A stretch of 48,889 nucleotides of DNA from Conidiobolus incongruus B7586 (lineage: Eukaryota; Entomophthoromycota; Entomophthoromycetes; Entomophthorales; Conidiobolaceae): assembly GCA_000697335.1 (NCBI GenBank), contig JNEM01008412.1, forward strand, positions 1-48,889. The letters are read 5' to 3'. Shown piece after piece: positions 1 through 12,567 of the stretch (position 1 is the first letter of the stretch; each line of letters starts with the position of its first letter). The notes beneath the pieces were generated by a model. That model was not told the origin of the DNA and made no database searches. It saw only the letters and a program-made list of their open reading frames with translations. The position numbers and the translations under genes are program-made.

Positions 1-2459
1 CATACTGGTCATCCTTGTGCAGATCCTTCTTACTTTGTACCTAATAAGTATCCTAAGAATATGCCTGATGTTTTCAAGTTGAAACCAAGTGGATTGACTG
101 AAAATCAGATTCGTGTATATGAAGATTTGTATCTTATTACTCGTGCTTCTCAATCCGCTGCTTATGAAATTGATGCCCAACATGCCTATCAGTCAGCCAA
201 TTTAGATCCCAACCATAATCACTCTCAACTCATCATGGAGCAATTGAACAATATTTTGAACGAGTTAGATCGTGTTGTTTTAAATGCCACCGACGAATCT
301 ACCTTCCATGAAGATTTTCGCTTCCTCCATGGCCAAATTAACCATCTCATGGATCAATGCTATAATATTGATGAAGCTGCATTTGCTTTCACCCAAAAAC
401 TCGTTCACAGATTATACAAACATGAATCTGCTCTTGCTAGAGAGGTATATGTTGTTATTTTAGCTAACGTTTGCGAAGCTTCTCCCAAAGCTAAATATGA
501 AGTTTGCCAATGGTTAACCTACGCTGATGATGAGCGCAAGCACGTAGTTCCAATCACTATTGCACTTATTAGAATTGGTCTGATTCATTTGCCTGATCTT
601 GACGTTCAACTTGCTAAAATGATTGAATCTGGACGTTCCTCAGTATTGGACTATGTTGTAAATTTGATTCGTAAGTACATCGCTGAGAAGCCTAAAGGAT
701 CCAGAAGTTCTGATTGGACTCATTGTTTACAAATACTTGGCAAGTTGCCTCAACTTAAACAACCTAATGAAGAGTTAATCAACTTCTGGAACGAAGTGCA
801 GCACTTCCAATCCACTGTCAAAGAAAACTCTACCGAATTGCTCTTCCAAGAACTCCAAAATCTCTTCAACGATTGGGTATGTATTGTCAAGTTAACTCCT
901 TTCAATGAGCAGAACCTTGCCGACTACATTCAATCTTTGATTCAGAAGCGAATTTTTGCTAATGAAGAAACACAAGCCTTGTTTGCTAGGATCTGTATCG
1001 AGTCTTGTATCGACGAATTCCAAACTTACTCCTTGGACTCCAACTCTTATCCAACAGTTGCCTACCTTAAATTGGATGCATTTGCCAAATTGGTTGTATT
1101 ATTAGTTAAATATTATCAAGACCCCAATTCTAAAGATTTAAATTTGGATAAGGTGAAACTTTTTACCAGAACTTTATCGGTTATTTCTTTGATTCTGGTT
1201 CATTATCATCAAAAATCTGGAACTAGATTCAATCAAAAGCCTGTGTTCAGAATTTTTTCATCTATTTTATACGGTTTGCATGTTCAAGAGGAAAATATTC
1301 GTCCACTTTACTTCCAGCTTTTGGTTAGTGTTGCAAATACACTTAACACTCTTGTACCAAGCTTTTTACCTGGCTTCTCATTCTCATGGCTTGCTCTCAT
1401 TTCGCACAGATTCTTCATGCCTAAGTTGCTGCATTTCCCTGACCAAAAAGGATGGCCATTCATGCAAAAGTTATTCTGCTCCATGTTCAAATATCTTGAG
1501 CACGTAATGCCTTCTTTGCTCACTGCATCTGGAGATACTATGTATAAGGGTATTCTTAAAATTACCTTACTTACATATCAAGATTTCCCTGAATTCTTAT
1601 GCGCTTATCATATGGACTTCATGAATGTTATCCCTCCCAAATTCCTACAAATTAGCAACTTGATCTTGGGATCTTTCCCTAAGGATGTCAATATTGTTCT
1701 CCCTAACGATCCTTCCTTCAAGTCTGATTCTCCTGAACAATCTAAGGCACCCCTTATCCTTTCCGACTATGAGACTCCACTCAAGAACAACAACATCTTG
1801 CAAGATTTAGATCAATACTTGAAGACACGTGAGCCCATCTCATTCTTGTTGAATTTAAGAAACTATCTTTATTCACAAAACAGCAAAGCCGAATCTTCCT
1901 ATGATGTTGAAGTAATCAATTCTTTAGTATTTTACACTGGTCTTCAAGGTATCGAAAATAACCAGAGATCTGATGTTTCATATTTGAATAACAGTACTTC
2001 AATGGATATTTTCCAACAATTATTCATTGATTTGGATGCTGAAGGTAAGATTTTCAACATATAGCTTTTTAATACCGATTATTCATTCTTTCTTGTGTAG
2101 GTCGTTTCCACTTTTTAAATGCGATTGTCAATCAACTCCGTTACCCTAACTCTCATACTCATTACTTCAGCTCCGTTTTACTTCATCTTTTTGAAGAGGC
2201 TAATGATGAATATAGCAGAGAACAAATTATCAGGTAAAATATTAAGTTGATTAATTAATTCGAATGAATATTAATTAAGTATTGTAGAGTTTTAATTGAT
2301 CGTTTAATGGTCAACAATCCTCATCCATGGGGTATTTATTGTACTTTTACTGAGCTCTGCACCAATCCCAAGTACAACTTTTCACCTACTGACTACATTC
2401 AAGATAATCCCGAATTACAAAATATTATTGTTACCATGTGTAAAAATGTACAAATTTAA
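1..2459 (+). CDS. NOT1: CCR4-NOT complex scaffold NOT1, C-terminal part (partial at window start)
   Basis: NOT1 is the scaffold of the CCR4-NOT deadenylase and acts in cytoplasmic mRNA decay and in the nucleus. The reading frame is open from base 1, so the gene begins outside the window. Exons are 1-2044, 2101-2233 and 2288-2459, joined by GT-AG introns of 56 and 54 bases, giving 782 visible residues. The end carries the hallmark NOT1 C-terminal segment ([19 protein letters not shown], then [15 protein letters not shown]), and the residues [17 protein letters not shown] precede it. This is the helical NOT1 superfamily domain that docks the NOT2/NOT3 module. The N-terminal HEAT and the CAF1-binding MIF4G regions would lie upstream of the window. 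Identification is from remembered family sequence; the intron joins restore the conserved frame exactly. Confidence 0.95.
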
Positions 2460-5400
2460 TGTAGTTTAATTACATTAACATATCATTTGCAGCATTTCAT
2501 TGCAATTTAATTGTTTATATCATCACATCCATTCCTTGTATCATTTAAAATTTGCTGTTATTAAAATATTTAATTAAAATTTTCTGTTAATATATATATT
2601 TTTGTTTATTATTTTTATTTTACTTGATATTAATTTTTTTAACTGTGATTTTTAATCATTAAATATTGATATTCAATAGGTAAATCTAATTTGATTTAAT
2701 TTAAGAGCAATAATATGTTATAAGCATATATATGATTCAAGTATATATACCAAATATTGATATAAACAACAATTAACTATTTTCACAGTATAGATCTAGT
2801 TTTGAAAATAAAATTATTAGTTCAATTTTAAATTATTTAAGATCAAATATCAATTTTAATAGATTTTTTTTGTCATTTTATTTTTCTATAATATAATATG
2901 ATCTGATGTTGTATTTTGAAATTATCCATCCGTCTCAATTCGATACTTAATTCCACACTACCCTTCATTTATAGATTTATAGTGACTTTATTAGTCCATA
3001 ATCAAATAATGTTCTTTAGTTCCTCTTATTAGAATTTATCCAAATCCTATGTACTCCACTGAACGAATTATTTAAACCCAGAAGTGATATGGATGGAAAG
3101 AAGGTATTTTTTGAATATTCTGCTACAACATCTCAACAGTAAGTCAGCTTTAAGACACACAGGATTAATGAATAATTCACTAAATGATATTACGCGTACT
3201 TTTCTAATAATCATTTTTATTAAAAAATTTATTATAAAACATAACACTAACAATAAGTCTGAATTTTTTTTCAATACAGTGTACCAAATATATATATATA
3301 TATATATATATATTTAATATTTTTATTTAAATTTTTTTGTTAATTATTAAAATAAAGAATTTGATATAATATTTATTAATTATATTGTTTTTTTATTATT
3401 TTTAATTTTTATTTAATATTAAAAATTTTTAAATTAAATTTTAAAAAATATATATATAGTAAATAATTTATTAATATGTATTTAAAAAATATATATAATT
3501 AAAAGATTAGGGTATATATTTATATTGATTTATGAAAATTATATTTTTTTTATTTGGTTTTAGTAAATCTATTTATTAAATTGTTATTGGTATAAGCATC
3601 TTTATCAATTAAGACTAAGTTATATTAATTATTGTATTTTAACAAATTAATTTGATAATTATTAGGATATATTAAGTTTTTTATTAATTTAAATTTAAAT
3701 TCAATTAATATTAATATAATAATAATAATAAAAATAATTTAAAAATATTTTTATTATCAAATTATTTATTAAAATTCAAATAATTGAATAATATATAGGG
3801 TAACAAAGAAAAACATTAAATTAATAAGAATAAAATATAATAATTAGAAAAAGTGACTTATAATTAATATCAATATTAGTATTTTACTTAATTTATTGAA
3901 ATTGTAATAATTAATTAAAATTTTATGTAAAGTATTAATAAAATAATAGTGTGAATAATATGAGGTATTGTAATCAATATTAACTAAAATATATGATTAT
4001 ATTATGATTTTCTTTGGTTGATTATTGATTAAATAATAATATATTTGAAGATTAACTTTGCAAATTTTGGATTTTTTTGTTAATAATTCAAAGTTATTTC
4101 AATATTGTCACAATTAAAATAGTATTGTAAATTTTTCTATATTAGTCCAAAACTCTTTGTAACCCATTCCTCAATATTTTTAATCTCAAATCAAATTAAA
4201 TTAATTTATCCAATTTTCGAGTATTTTATCGTAAAGATACAGTTCTTTATGATCTTAACCATCTTCGTTAATTTTGCTTCAATTACTCAACCCACAATCT
4301 GAACTATACCAATCATTGTTAATTTCAATCCTAATTCTTCTCAATTTTATTTACACTAGCTCATGTTTAATTAAAAACAAATTGATTGAAAGTATTGCAA
4401 CAGAATTCTCAATTAATATGTAAGATAATTACCTCATCTCTCTTAGTATGACTTTTCAATGTAACATTGAGTTGAATTAACATGCATTCTTAAGCTAAAA
4501 GTATGCTAATACCTGATGATAAAATAATGAATATAATAATAATTATTCAAAATTAAATTAATAATTCAATTTTTAAAATAATTTTAATAATATTAATTAT
4601 ATATAAAAAAATTATCCAGATTAATATAGAAATAAATTTTATTATAATAATATAAATTGAAATTTAATACTTTTTCAATTTTACTTTAAAGAAATAAAGA
4701 AATCCTAAATTAATTGTAATTAAATTGGATATTCATTTTTAACAATAAACAGGATATCGGAAAAAATAGGAAGTAATAATTCAGCAATCTATCGATTAAA
4801 GTCTAAATGCATGCTGGATTAATTCCAGTCATATAGGAATTTTTAGGATCCAAAGCTCACTTATATTATCCCTTGATTAACACAGTTATTATTTTAGAAA
4901 TTACGATGTAGTTGTTTTTTGTATTCAAATCCAATCATTTCCAACATACTGAATCATCATCAATCTCAATTTCTAAATCCATATTTATCAAAGTTATATT
5001 ACCTTAATCCGAATCTAAAGAAACATTTCAATGATATTTGAATTGAATACCTTACAATCTGAGACTTTGGATATTCTGTTAGTTTTAAAATTATTATTTA
5101 TGTTGAATCATACCACAGTTTAATGTTTTCTTATCCATTTTTCAAAATCTAATCCTTTGTATTTAGTAACCATATCCGTCTTAATTGATTATCAGTATTA
5201 ATGTTTTTTTATAATTTTGAAGATATAAAAATAGCTGCTTTTGATTTTGATCCATATAAAGCTCAGAATTTCCAATTGAGGGAAATTGATCAGTTAAATG
5301 ATAAGTGAATAAACCTTTACAAAATTGATCACGGATTTTTGTCCCTGTTCCTCTACAATTTTATTAGTTTATGGTAATTTGAGTTACTTTTTGGGGTATA

Positions 5401-7895
5401 ATTAACCATTTTTCAAAAGTCATAATCTTTTCAATACTTACCAAAATTGTTAAATTAATATCAAAATTATTAATGGGATTTGTAAAATTAGTTTCTTTAA
5501 AGAATAGGGATTTTAACAAAAATAGAATTTGGATTTTTGCGAATGAATAAATAATTAAAACAAATAATATAAAAAAATTATTTTTTAAAATCAGATCGAA
5601 ATTTGCATTAAAATTGAGGTGAATATAAGCATTAAAAAATTTTTATTTTATTGATTTTTTCTTAAAAAAATAAAATGAAATATTAATTATAAATTACCCA
5701 ATTTATCTATTTGAATTCCCCTATTATTAAGAAAAATTAATGTTAATTTCCTTTAAAAATCAATTCGAATTTTTATCAAAATCCCAAAATTAGTTATTTA
5801 AATTAATTAATTAAGAAATTAATTAATCTTGACAATTCAAATATCAATTATGACTTTAAAAGGTTAAAGATGAGCTAAAGATCTTCCAATAATTAAGAGT
5901 TATTGAATGATGCAATTTACCACTCGTAATTTTACCAATGACATTATACATTCAAAATCAAATTTCAATCACCAACAATATAATCCACTTTAAAGACTTA
6001 AAAGTGAGCATGGATTCAAATTATTTAATATTTCACCCTAATCAAGTTTACTTCAATTATTGTAAAACTTAATATCCTCTATAATTCATTTATTTTGACT
6101 CATTTTCACTTTGATTTAAAAAACTTATCCTATTGTCATAGTATTCAAACCGTGTTTATTAAAAGAAGCTTCTAAGTTGATGTAAGTGCTAGTGATTGTG
6201 TTTTATTGATAGTTACTCTATTTAATTTCGATGCTTCTAATTTAAATGATTCATTATTCAATTATGACGATTTTAATAAAAACTAATTAACTATCAATCT
6301 AAAATAAATGAAATTTGACCTAATTGTTCGTTCATCACTCAAATTTGCATAATATTATTGTTTATTATTACTAATACTTCAATTTTCAATAATTTATTTA
6401 TTACAACCTCTATTACCTAATCCTTTATTCTTCAATTTTCACTACTTTAATATTGATTTCTCATTCAAAAGTTGTTAAAGTTACGTTTTTTTCAAGTAAA
6501 TAATGAATGAATATCAATTAATACTAATTAATAGTTGTTATCAAGGCATACAGTTAATTTAAAGATGTCTAATCAATTTGAAGAGTGATTTACTTTATAC
6601 ATAAACTTTTATTTTGAAAGAGAATTAGTGAAATCACTTATAATTTTCTCTTAATATGATTAATTTGGTAAGATTATTTTTTTAATTTTTATTCTTTAAT
6701 CTATTTTAAATTTTTTTTTATTTAATTGAGCCAATGAAATTCAATTTGATACCCATTTAAATGAAATATTTTGTTTGATATAGATTTATCTCATATTTTT
6801 ATTATGTTTTATTCCACTGTATTTTGAAGTTTGTTGCGTTGATTGAAGTGGTTAGATTAAATTTATAATCGACTTAAATTAGTGGGAACTTACCATGAAA
6901 AATAACTTGAATTAATCGTGATTTTAACTATGGACTTTATGATTTCTCTGTATTCTGGTCATTTGAATAAATTACTAAAATTAGAATATTTTTAAATTCC
7001 CACCTAATAGTAATATTATTAAAGTAATATAATGATCATAAGGCATTGTTTGCAAAAGCCAATGCTATTTATTCTGTTATACTTTCCACGTCGTTGTCAA
7101 AGCTTCAATCACTAAGTAGCATGGTTGAATTCGAACTGCATAGTCAACAAACTTCGAAATCAATTTAAATTCAAAGATTGGCTAAATGATTGACTTTGAA
7201 ACTTTTAATTAAATATTTACCTTGGTAGCATTAGTATTGGCACTAAATTCACCAATTCGGCATGTGTTCAATAAATCAAATTATATGGATACTAATTAAT
7301 ATAATTATTTCACCTATCATGTTTCAATGATGGCTATCTGTAATTATGTTGTCTTGAATCCATTTTAATTAAATAGTCCTTCTAATATGGTTTTATGAGG
7401 ATTTTGAATAGGTGATATGAATGCTAGGTAACATTACACTGATACATATTCACGAACGAGTGTGATAGTATAACCTTCTATTAACTTACCACGATATCTC
7501 AAAGTAATCATGTTCACAATACTATTGTCGAAAATAAATTTTGTAACTTATAATTAATAGTGCAATTTTGTTTCACTTGTTACCATCTTGATTTAATTTT
7601 TCGGATTTTGATAAAATTAAGTGGATAGAGATAATTTCAATCTAATTCAAAAGTAATTACAAGTTTGAAACCTAGGCAATATAAGTAGGTAAACTTGAAT
7701 ACCTTTATATTAAACAGGAAAAAAGTTGAAGGGTTTAGGCCGTAAAATTCAAATTATCAAATCAAAAATGTGTTACAAATTGATTTCGAATTAATTAAAA
7801 TGCTCACTTCAATTAATTTCTCCTAATAAAAGCAGTAATTTGGGTCTGACTGGGGTAGCTGATGAAAGCCTGGGACTTGCACTATAATGGCCTCA

Positions 7896-7914
7896 TTTCG
7901 CGCTTCTATCCAAT
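7896..7914 (+). promoter_or_regulatory. TTTCGCGC and CCAAT motifs upstream of the APSES factor
   Basis: TTTCGCGC at 7896-7903 matches the E2F/SBF-type cell-cycle consensus. It is followed by CCAAT at 7910-7914, and a second CCAAT lies at 7991-7995. They sit about 300 bases before the ATG of the Xbp1-like gene in a patch visibly richer in G+C than the surrounding spacer. The motif matches are seen; regulatory use is inferred. Confidence 0.35.
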
Positions 7915-8096
7915 AACATTTACATTCAAAATCAATCTACCTCCGTAATAAACCCTTAAATACCATTGTGAATTGCATTTATTAACTGAACCAATCATTA
8001 TGGAAGTAAACAGTGATCATAAGGTTGAAAAGCGTGTGGTAAAATCAATTAAACCTTATGGATATCAAATATGCATTTAAAATCGAAAATTTGGAG

Positions 8097-8104
8097 TATA
8101 AATA
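8097..8104 (+). promoter_or_regulatory. TATA box of the APSES factor gene
   Basis: TATAAATA lies 109 bases before the ATG at 8213 and would give a 5' leader of roughly 80 bases. In this composition TATA strings arise by chance, but this one has a flanking G (GGAGTATAAATACCC) and sits at a sensible distance. Confidence 0.5.
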
Positions 8105-8160
8105 CCCTCTCTGATTTCCTTCTCACGTCATTCAAATTTTTATTTCTTTATCTTTCTTTT

Positions 8161-8190
8161 ATATTATATTATATTATATTATATTATATT
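8161..8190. repeat. (ATATT)6 microsatellite in the 5' leader
   Basis: Six perfect copies of the pentamer ATATT fall between the TATA box and the start codon of the APSES gene, so they would be transcribed as part of the 5' UTR. An open frame running through this repeat (from 8071) is low-complexity and is not a gene. Confidence 0.85.
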
Positions 8191-8212
8191 TATATATACA
8201 TACATATCTACT

Positions 8213-9226
8213 ATGGTTACATCTATGTCCCCATATCCATCTTCTACTTCCGCACTTCGCCCTAACTATCCTGAGCGCGCTGTCATACCTAACGTCAGCG
8301 TTACTACCGCTCAATACTCCACAAGCGTCAATCCACATGGCTATCTTAGAACTTTAGAGTATAAGATATCCTGTCCCAACACACCCGATTTTGTGGTGAG
8401 ATGGGATTGTGAAGGTGGACACGTTTTTTGGACCGGCATATGGAAAGCTTTGGGAAGAGGTAATGAAGAAGTGACTAAGATCCTTCACCATTACCCTCAA
8501 CTCAATGACTATATCTGGAGACTTCGCGGTGGTGATATCAATATCCAGGGTACCTGGATTGCATACGAATACGCTTATCAATTAGCTGTTCGTACCTGCT
8601 ATCCTATCCGTCACCATTTAACAATTCTGTTTGGTGAAGACTTTGTCCATGCCGCTCTCCCTCCTTCACATCCTCAATTCTTATCCTCTAAAAGCAAGGG
8701 AAGTAGGATGAAAAATTTCCTACCACCCGCTTTGGAGTCACATGCTATTGCTGTTACAACACTTCCTTCTCAAATTCCTCTTAAGAAAGAGTATCAAAAC
8801 TCAGATATAACAATCAAAAAAGATTATCAAAAGAAAAAACCTAGATCCAATTTTTCAATGGAATCTAGTTCATATCCTTCCCGCCATCACGGTTACCATC
8901 CTTATCAATACTCTCCTTCCACACAAATGCGCAGGGCGTCTACATTTTCTCTACCCGGAATCGAGAGCTTGCTCAACGGAACATCCTTGGACGAACAACC
9001 TACCCTTACTCCTCTCTCCCCTCCTTCCTCTGTCAGACCCAACAGTTCTTCACCAGTTCAAATGCGCCATTCATTCTCTGCACAAGGTTCAACATCTCCT
9101 GAATTACCATATTACCGTCGATATAGCATCAAAGGACCTATTCAATATTCAGAAGGAGAAAATCTTCATAACAAAAAATATGAAGCTGGTCTAAGTCTTT
9201 TAGCATTGGCTCAAAGCACCAACTAA
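8213..9226 (+). CDS. Xbp1-like APSES/KilA-N DNA-binding transcription factor
   Basis: Single exon, 337 residues. An APSES (fungal KilA-N type helix-turn-helix) domain spans about residues 48-146, with the strands RWDCEGGHVFWTGIW and then IWRLRGGDINIQGTWIAYEY and YPIRHHLTILFGEDF. This layout (tryptophan after the charged strand, an RGG turn, QGTW, then FGxDF) is closest to the Xbp1 subgroup of stress and cell-cycle repressors rather than to Mbp1/Swi4, because no ankyrin repeats follow. The remaining 190 residues are Ser/Pro-rich and disordered, with basic patches suited to a nuclear localisation signal. The start is the first ATG after a TATA box and leader. Expected role: sequence-specific nuclear regulator; its targets cannot be read from the sequence. 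Confidence 0.85.
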   Translation: MVTSMSPYPSSTSALRPNYPERAVIPNVSVTTAQYSTSVNPHGYLRTLEYKISCPNTPDFVVRWDCEGGHVFWTGIWKALGRGNEEVTKILHHYPQLNDYIWRLRGGDINIQGTWIAYEYAYQLAVRTCYPIRHHLTILFGEDFVHAALPPSHPQFLSSKSKGSRMKNFLPPALESHAIAVTTLPSQIPLKKEYQNSDITIKKDYQKKKPRSNFSMESSSYPSRHHGYHPYQYSPSTQMRRASTFSLPGIESLLNGTSLDEQPTLTPLSPPSSVRPNSSSPVQMRHSFSAQGSTSPELPYYRRYSIKGPIQYSEGENLHNKKYEAGLSLLALAQSTN

Positions 9227-11702
9227 AGACATTAATCCTTATGTTATTATTATTATTATTATTATTTTAATTTTATTATTAATAAAAGAACATTTGTAGA
9301 TAATATCACAAACTTCTTTACTAAATTTTCCAAGTTATAATTTTCAATTTTATTCCTTGAAAAATTCCAAGTTCAAATGGATCAAACAATTTATTTTATT
9401 ATCACCTGATTTTAATCTTATCAACTGACAATAAATATTGAATAGATAAATTTGATAGTGATATAAAAATAGCAATTTATAACTTATTTAATATCTAAAT
9501 TTTATCAAATTCAAATTACATTATTCCAAATTGAAATTACCAAATACTGTAATTAATATAATTGATCCAAACCTTAAATTACTAAATACTGTAATTAAAT
9601 TAAAATTTGGATATTGACTAAATAATGCAATATTAAGGATATTAATTAACTTTTAATAATAATAATAATTTATATGATTAATTATTTTAAACTTGCTAAT
9701 TTTTATAATATCACTTAGTTTATTATTTATTAAATATTAGAAAATTTTGTAAATTATAATATAATTTATTATATTAATTTATTTAAAATAATATATATAT
9801 ATTTGTTCTTATATTTTATATTATTTTTAGTAAAATTCACAAATTACATTTATTATTATTATTATTATTATTTTAAATTATTTGTATCACTTAAAAATCG
9901 GTGATTTAACTAAAAATTTTTTTAATAAAAATAAATAAATTAAATAATTTTTTTTTAAAAAAGTTCAAGTTACTTGTTAATTATTATTAATTTTTTTTCT
10001 TTGATTCTTTTTTATTTATTAAAAAGTAAATAATAATAATAAATATATATATTTTAAATTTAATTAATATAACAAATTACTATAACTAACTAAATAATCT
10101 TTTTCTAATCAGTTACATTAATTTCATTTTAATTCAAAAACCATATGATTTGATGTATGGTTTAGATATATAAAGTAATTCGTTCTAATATCTATTTTTA
10201 ATATTGGTATACCATAAACAATTATATTAGACTGAGAGAATTGTAAAATGAATAAACTATATGTCCACTTATTTCAATCAATTTTATAGCTTGTGATATG
10301 TGGATAGTGTGTCATACTGATGCTTTTAGTTGTATTTGGTAATTAAACCAACTAGTTGACTCAAGGCAAGTTAGTTATTATTGTGCCGATCCCGAGATTT
10401 CCGCTGGTTCTGAACGCACCTATCAATATTTAATCAGGGCCTAAATAAACTTTCACTTGCAAATATAGTAATATAAATTAATTATTTTCTCAATGTTTTT
10501 CAGTTTGAGAACTTATGAGTTGTGTGACCTTCCTTTTAAAGAGTACTGAGATAGAATTTACAATCAAAATTGGTTGTTTTTTGCAAATGATTTCTCATAT
10601 CATTAATATTGATATTTCAAAGATGGATCCCTTCAAGATATGTGACTCGGAATCTATTTCCGCTCACTATTGCAAGCTATTTTGCTAAGACATTGGTCAC
10701 GTCTACCTCTCTTAATTCCCATTCAAAAAATTTATAAACTCCCAACATCTCGAATTCGAATATATGGGAATGGGTAGGGAATCTTGTAATATGTGTGGAA
10801 TGACATGAAATGCGTATGTAAGTGGACAAACACCAATGAGCATGAATAGCAGTCAAATTACTTGAATATACTCCAACGAAAGAAAGTTTGAGTGAATGAT
10901 GAATATTCAGTCAATTTGAATACCTTGAAATATAAAAAATGATGAAATTATCATTTAAAATGAAATAACTTGTTTCGATTATATCATATATATGGGTATA
11001 TGATTTTAAGGATAGTATCGATCAATATCAAATAAAAAGTTTAATCCGAGCTTAACAATTGATCAATCTAAATAGAAGGGTGATCAAAAGAAGTCACTTG
11101 ATATCAAGTGATCCATTATAATAAACTGAGTTAATTTGGTTAGAATGAGCAGGTGAAATGATTCGTTCGATGATCAACTACCTAAGAATAGCAACATACT
11201 ATTTGATCATGAGTCTAGAATTTATAGCTAATGCTTTGATGATATCATAGGTAGAGTTACGCTCAAGTTTAATTATCTAGCAATCTATCAGTTCCAAAAT
11301 TGCATTTCGAAAGAGTATAAACAGGATCACTTGACTAAATTGAATGATGAAAAAGATGAAATAATTTGCTACTATGATTTGATTCGTCTAGAATTTCCGA
11401 TTTATTTTCGTCAATTTAAAATTAATGGATTAAAAGAATAAGCGACTAATACCAAATACTGCTTAATTAATAGGATGTTTTCGTTAAATTTTCAAAGAGA
11501 TGATCATACAACTTTCATCAATCAGTCATATTACTTTAACCTATTTATTATTACTATCATTATTATTTTTATTTTTATCATTAATTATTTGAATTTCAGA
11601 ATATATACTAAGTTTGATGAGATAACATAGAAGTTAGTGATCGCCAATGTTGATACAATTTCAAATTTGATTGATTGCTGTGCTAATTTGGTTTGAAAAT
11701 AT
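9227..11702. other. spacer between two convergent genes
   Basis: About 2.5 kb between gene 3' ends, where no promoter is required. TTA-type trinucleotide repeats lie at 9243-9266 and about 9850-9872. From about 10240 the composition becomes less AT-biased and includes a G+C-rich island near 10383-10444. No frame of gene length is open. The length and composition leave room for an unannotated transcript, but I see no identifiable product. Confidence 0.5.
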
Positions 11703-12567
11703 TTAACCCAAATCCAACTCAAGCATATTATTCTGCGTCGTAGCCTCTATAGAGTTATTTCTAAATTGAGCTTTACCTTCGTATAGCGTGCCGTTCAGAA
11801 GAGGAACATTGTCTTCCACAATCTGCTCTCCAAACTTGGAGGTTGCCCTAAGTTTATAAGGACCAGGACCAGGATCCGAGAGAATAAAGTAGTTGAAATT
11901 GCTACGTGGAATATTCACCCATCCAGAATCTCCGTAGATTTCAAGTTTGACCACTGGTGTTGCAGCGTTTCGAATGCTATTTGATAAAATCAATCAGTTA
12001 ATTATCAGTCATTAATCAAATAAGATCCATTTACCCGATACCAAACCAAAATCTGGAGCTATTTGGGAAAAACTGGTATTTTATCGATCCCTTCGTTGGG
12101 CAGGTGATCATATTCCACTCAACGGGGATACTCCCTTTGAATGTATCTCCTAATTGAGTGTATGTGTTATAATCTAGCATCAACTCATTGGATTGGCAGC
12201 CGACACAAATGTCCATGACCATGACTTTCAGTCGTAGTGCATGGTTCTTATGCTTCACTTCAAGGCATTGTCCGCAAGCAGCGGAATCTCCAAACACTTT
12301 GGGTCCCAGTGAAGCAAGTCCCATTGGCAAAACAGTTTCATAATTACAATTACCTTTACCTACAATTATACAAAAATTTAATACTCCATTATATTAAATT
12401 AATATAATTTAACTACCTGGCCCAATATTCACATCATACTTAGCAGTACCAGTAATTAAATTATTAACAGTGTTGCCAATATTTTCTTTCCCATAAGACC
12501 TCTGATAACAAAAATGACGATGAATAATTAAAAACCAAAATAATATATTCATCGATAACAATTTCAT
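11703..12567 (-). CDS. secreted expansin-like protein (DPBB + CBM63-type domain)
   Basis: Exons on the minus strand are 12567-12417, 12359-12035 and 11976-11703, giving 249 residues with all joins in frame. Residues 1-20 form a hydrophobic signal peptide. Residues about 35-140 are a double-psi beta-barrel with the typical CNYE, ACGQCLEV, MDICVGCQSNEL and VEWNMITCP blocks. Residues about 148-245 match the beta-sandwich cellulose-binding module of bacterial EXLX1, with aromatic face F154-W155 and F186. Expansins loosen polysaccharide networks without hydrolysis, outside the cell. Oddity: aligning by eye to Bacillus EXLX1, the position of its essential Asp82 (LDLSP) is Met111 here, with an Asp two residues on. 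It may bind but not loosen walls, or use a shifted acid. A TATA box lies 34 bases upstream of the ATG. Confidence 0.85.

Larger units (their letters stand above)
2460..8212. other. long AT-rich spacer, no convincing gene
   Basis: About 5.7 kb, mostly A/T runs. It contains a TA-dinucleotide tract near 3288-3313 and a less AT-rich patch at about 2920-3200. That patch has a 40-codon open stretch (3020-3142) and a lone ACGCGT at 3192-3197. The last 350 bases look like the promoter of the APSES gene. No tRNA, recognisable protein or mobile element was seen. Confidence 0.6.

Noticed and set aside
3068-3317. Overlapping frames on both strands ending in a TA tract
   Set aside because: Low-complexity translation (YIYIYI) and Ile/Lys/Asn-rich composition; no recognisable domain.
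7115-7140. GTTCGAATTC on the minus strand resembling a tRNA B box
   Set aside because: No pairing T-stem, acceptor or anticodon arm can be drawn around it.
8071-8265. 64-codon frame upstream of the APSES gene
   Set aside because: It translates the ATATT repeat in the leader and overlaps the real start in another frame.
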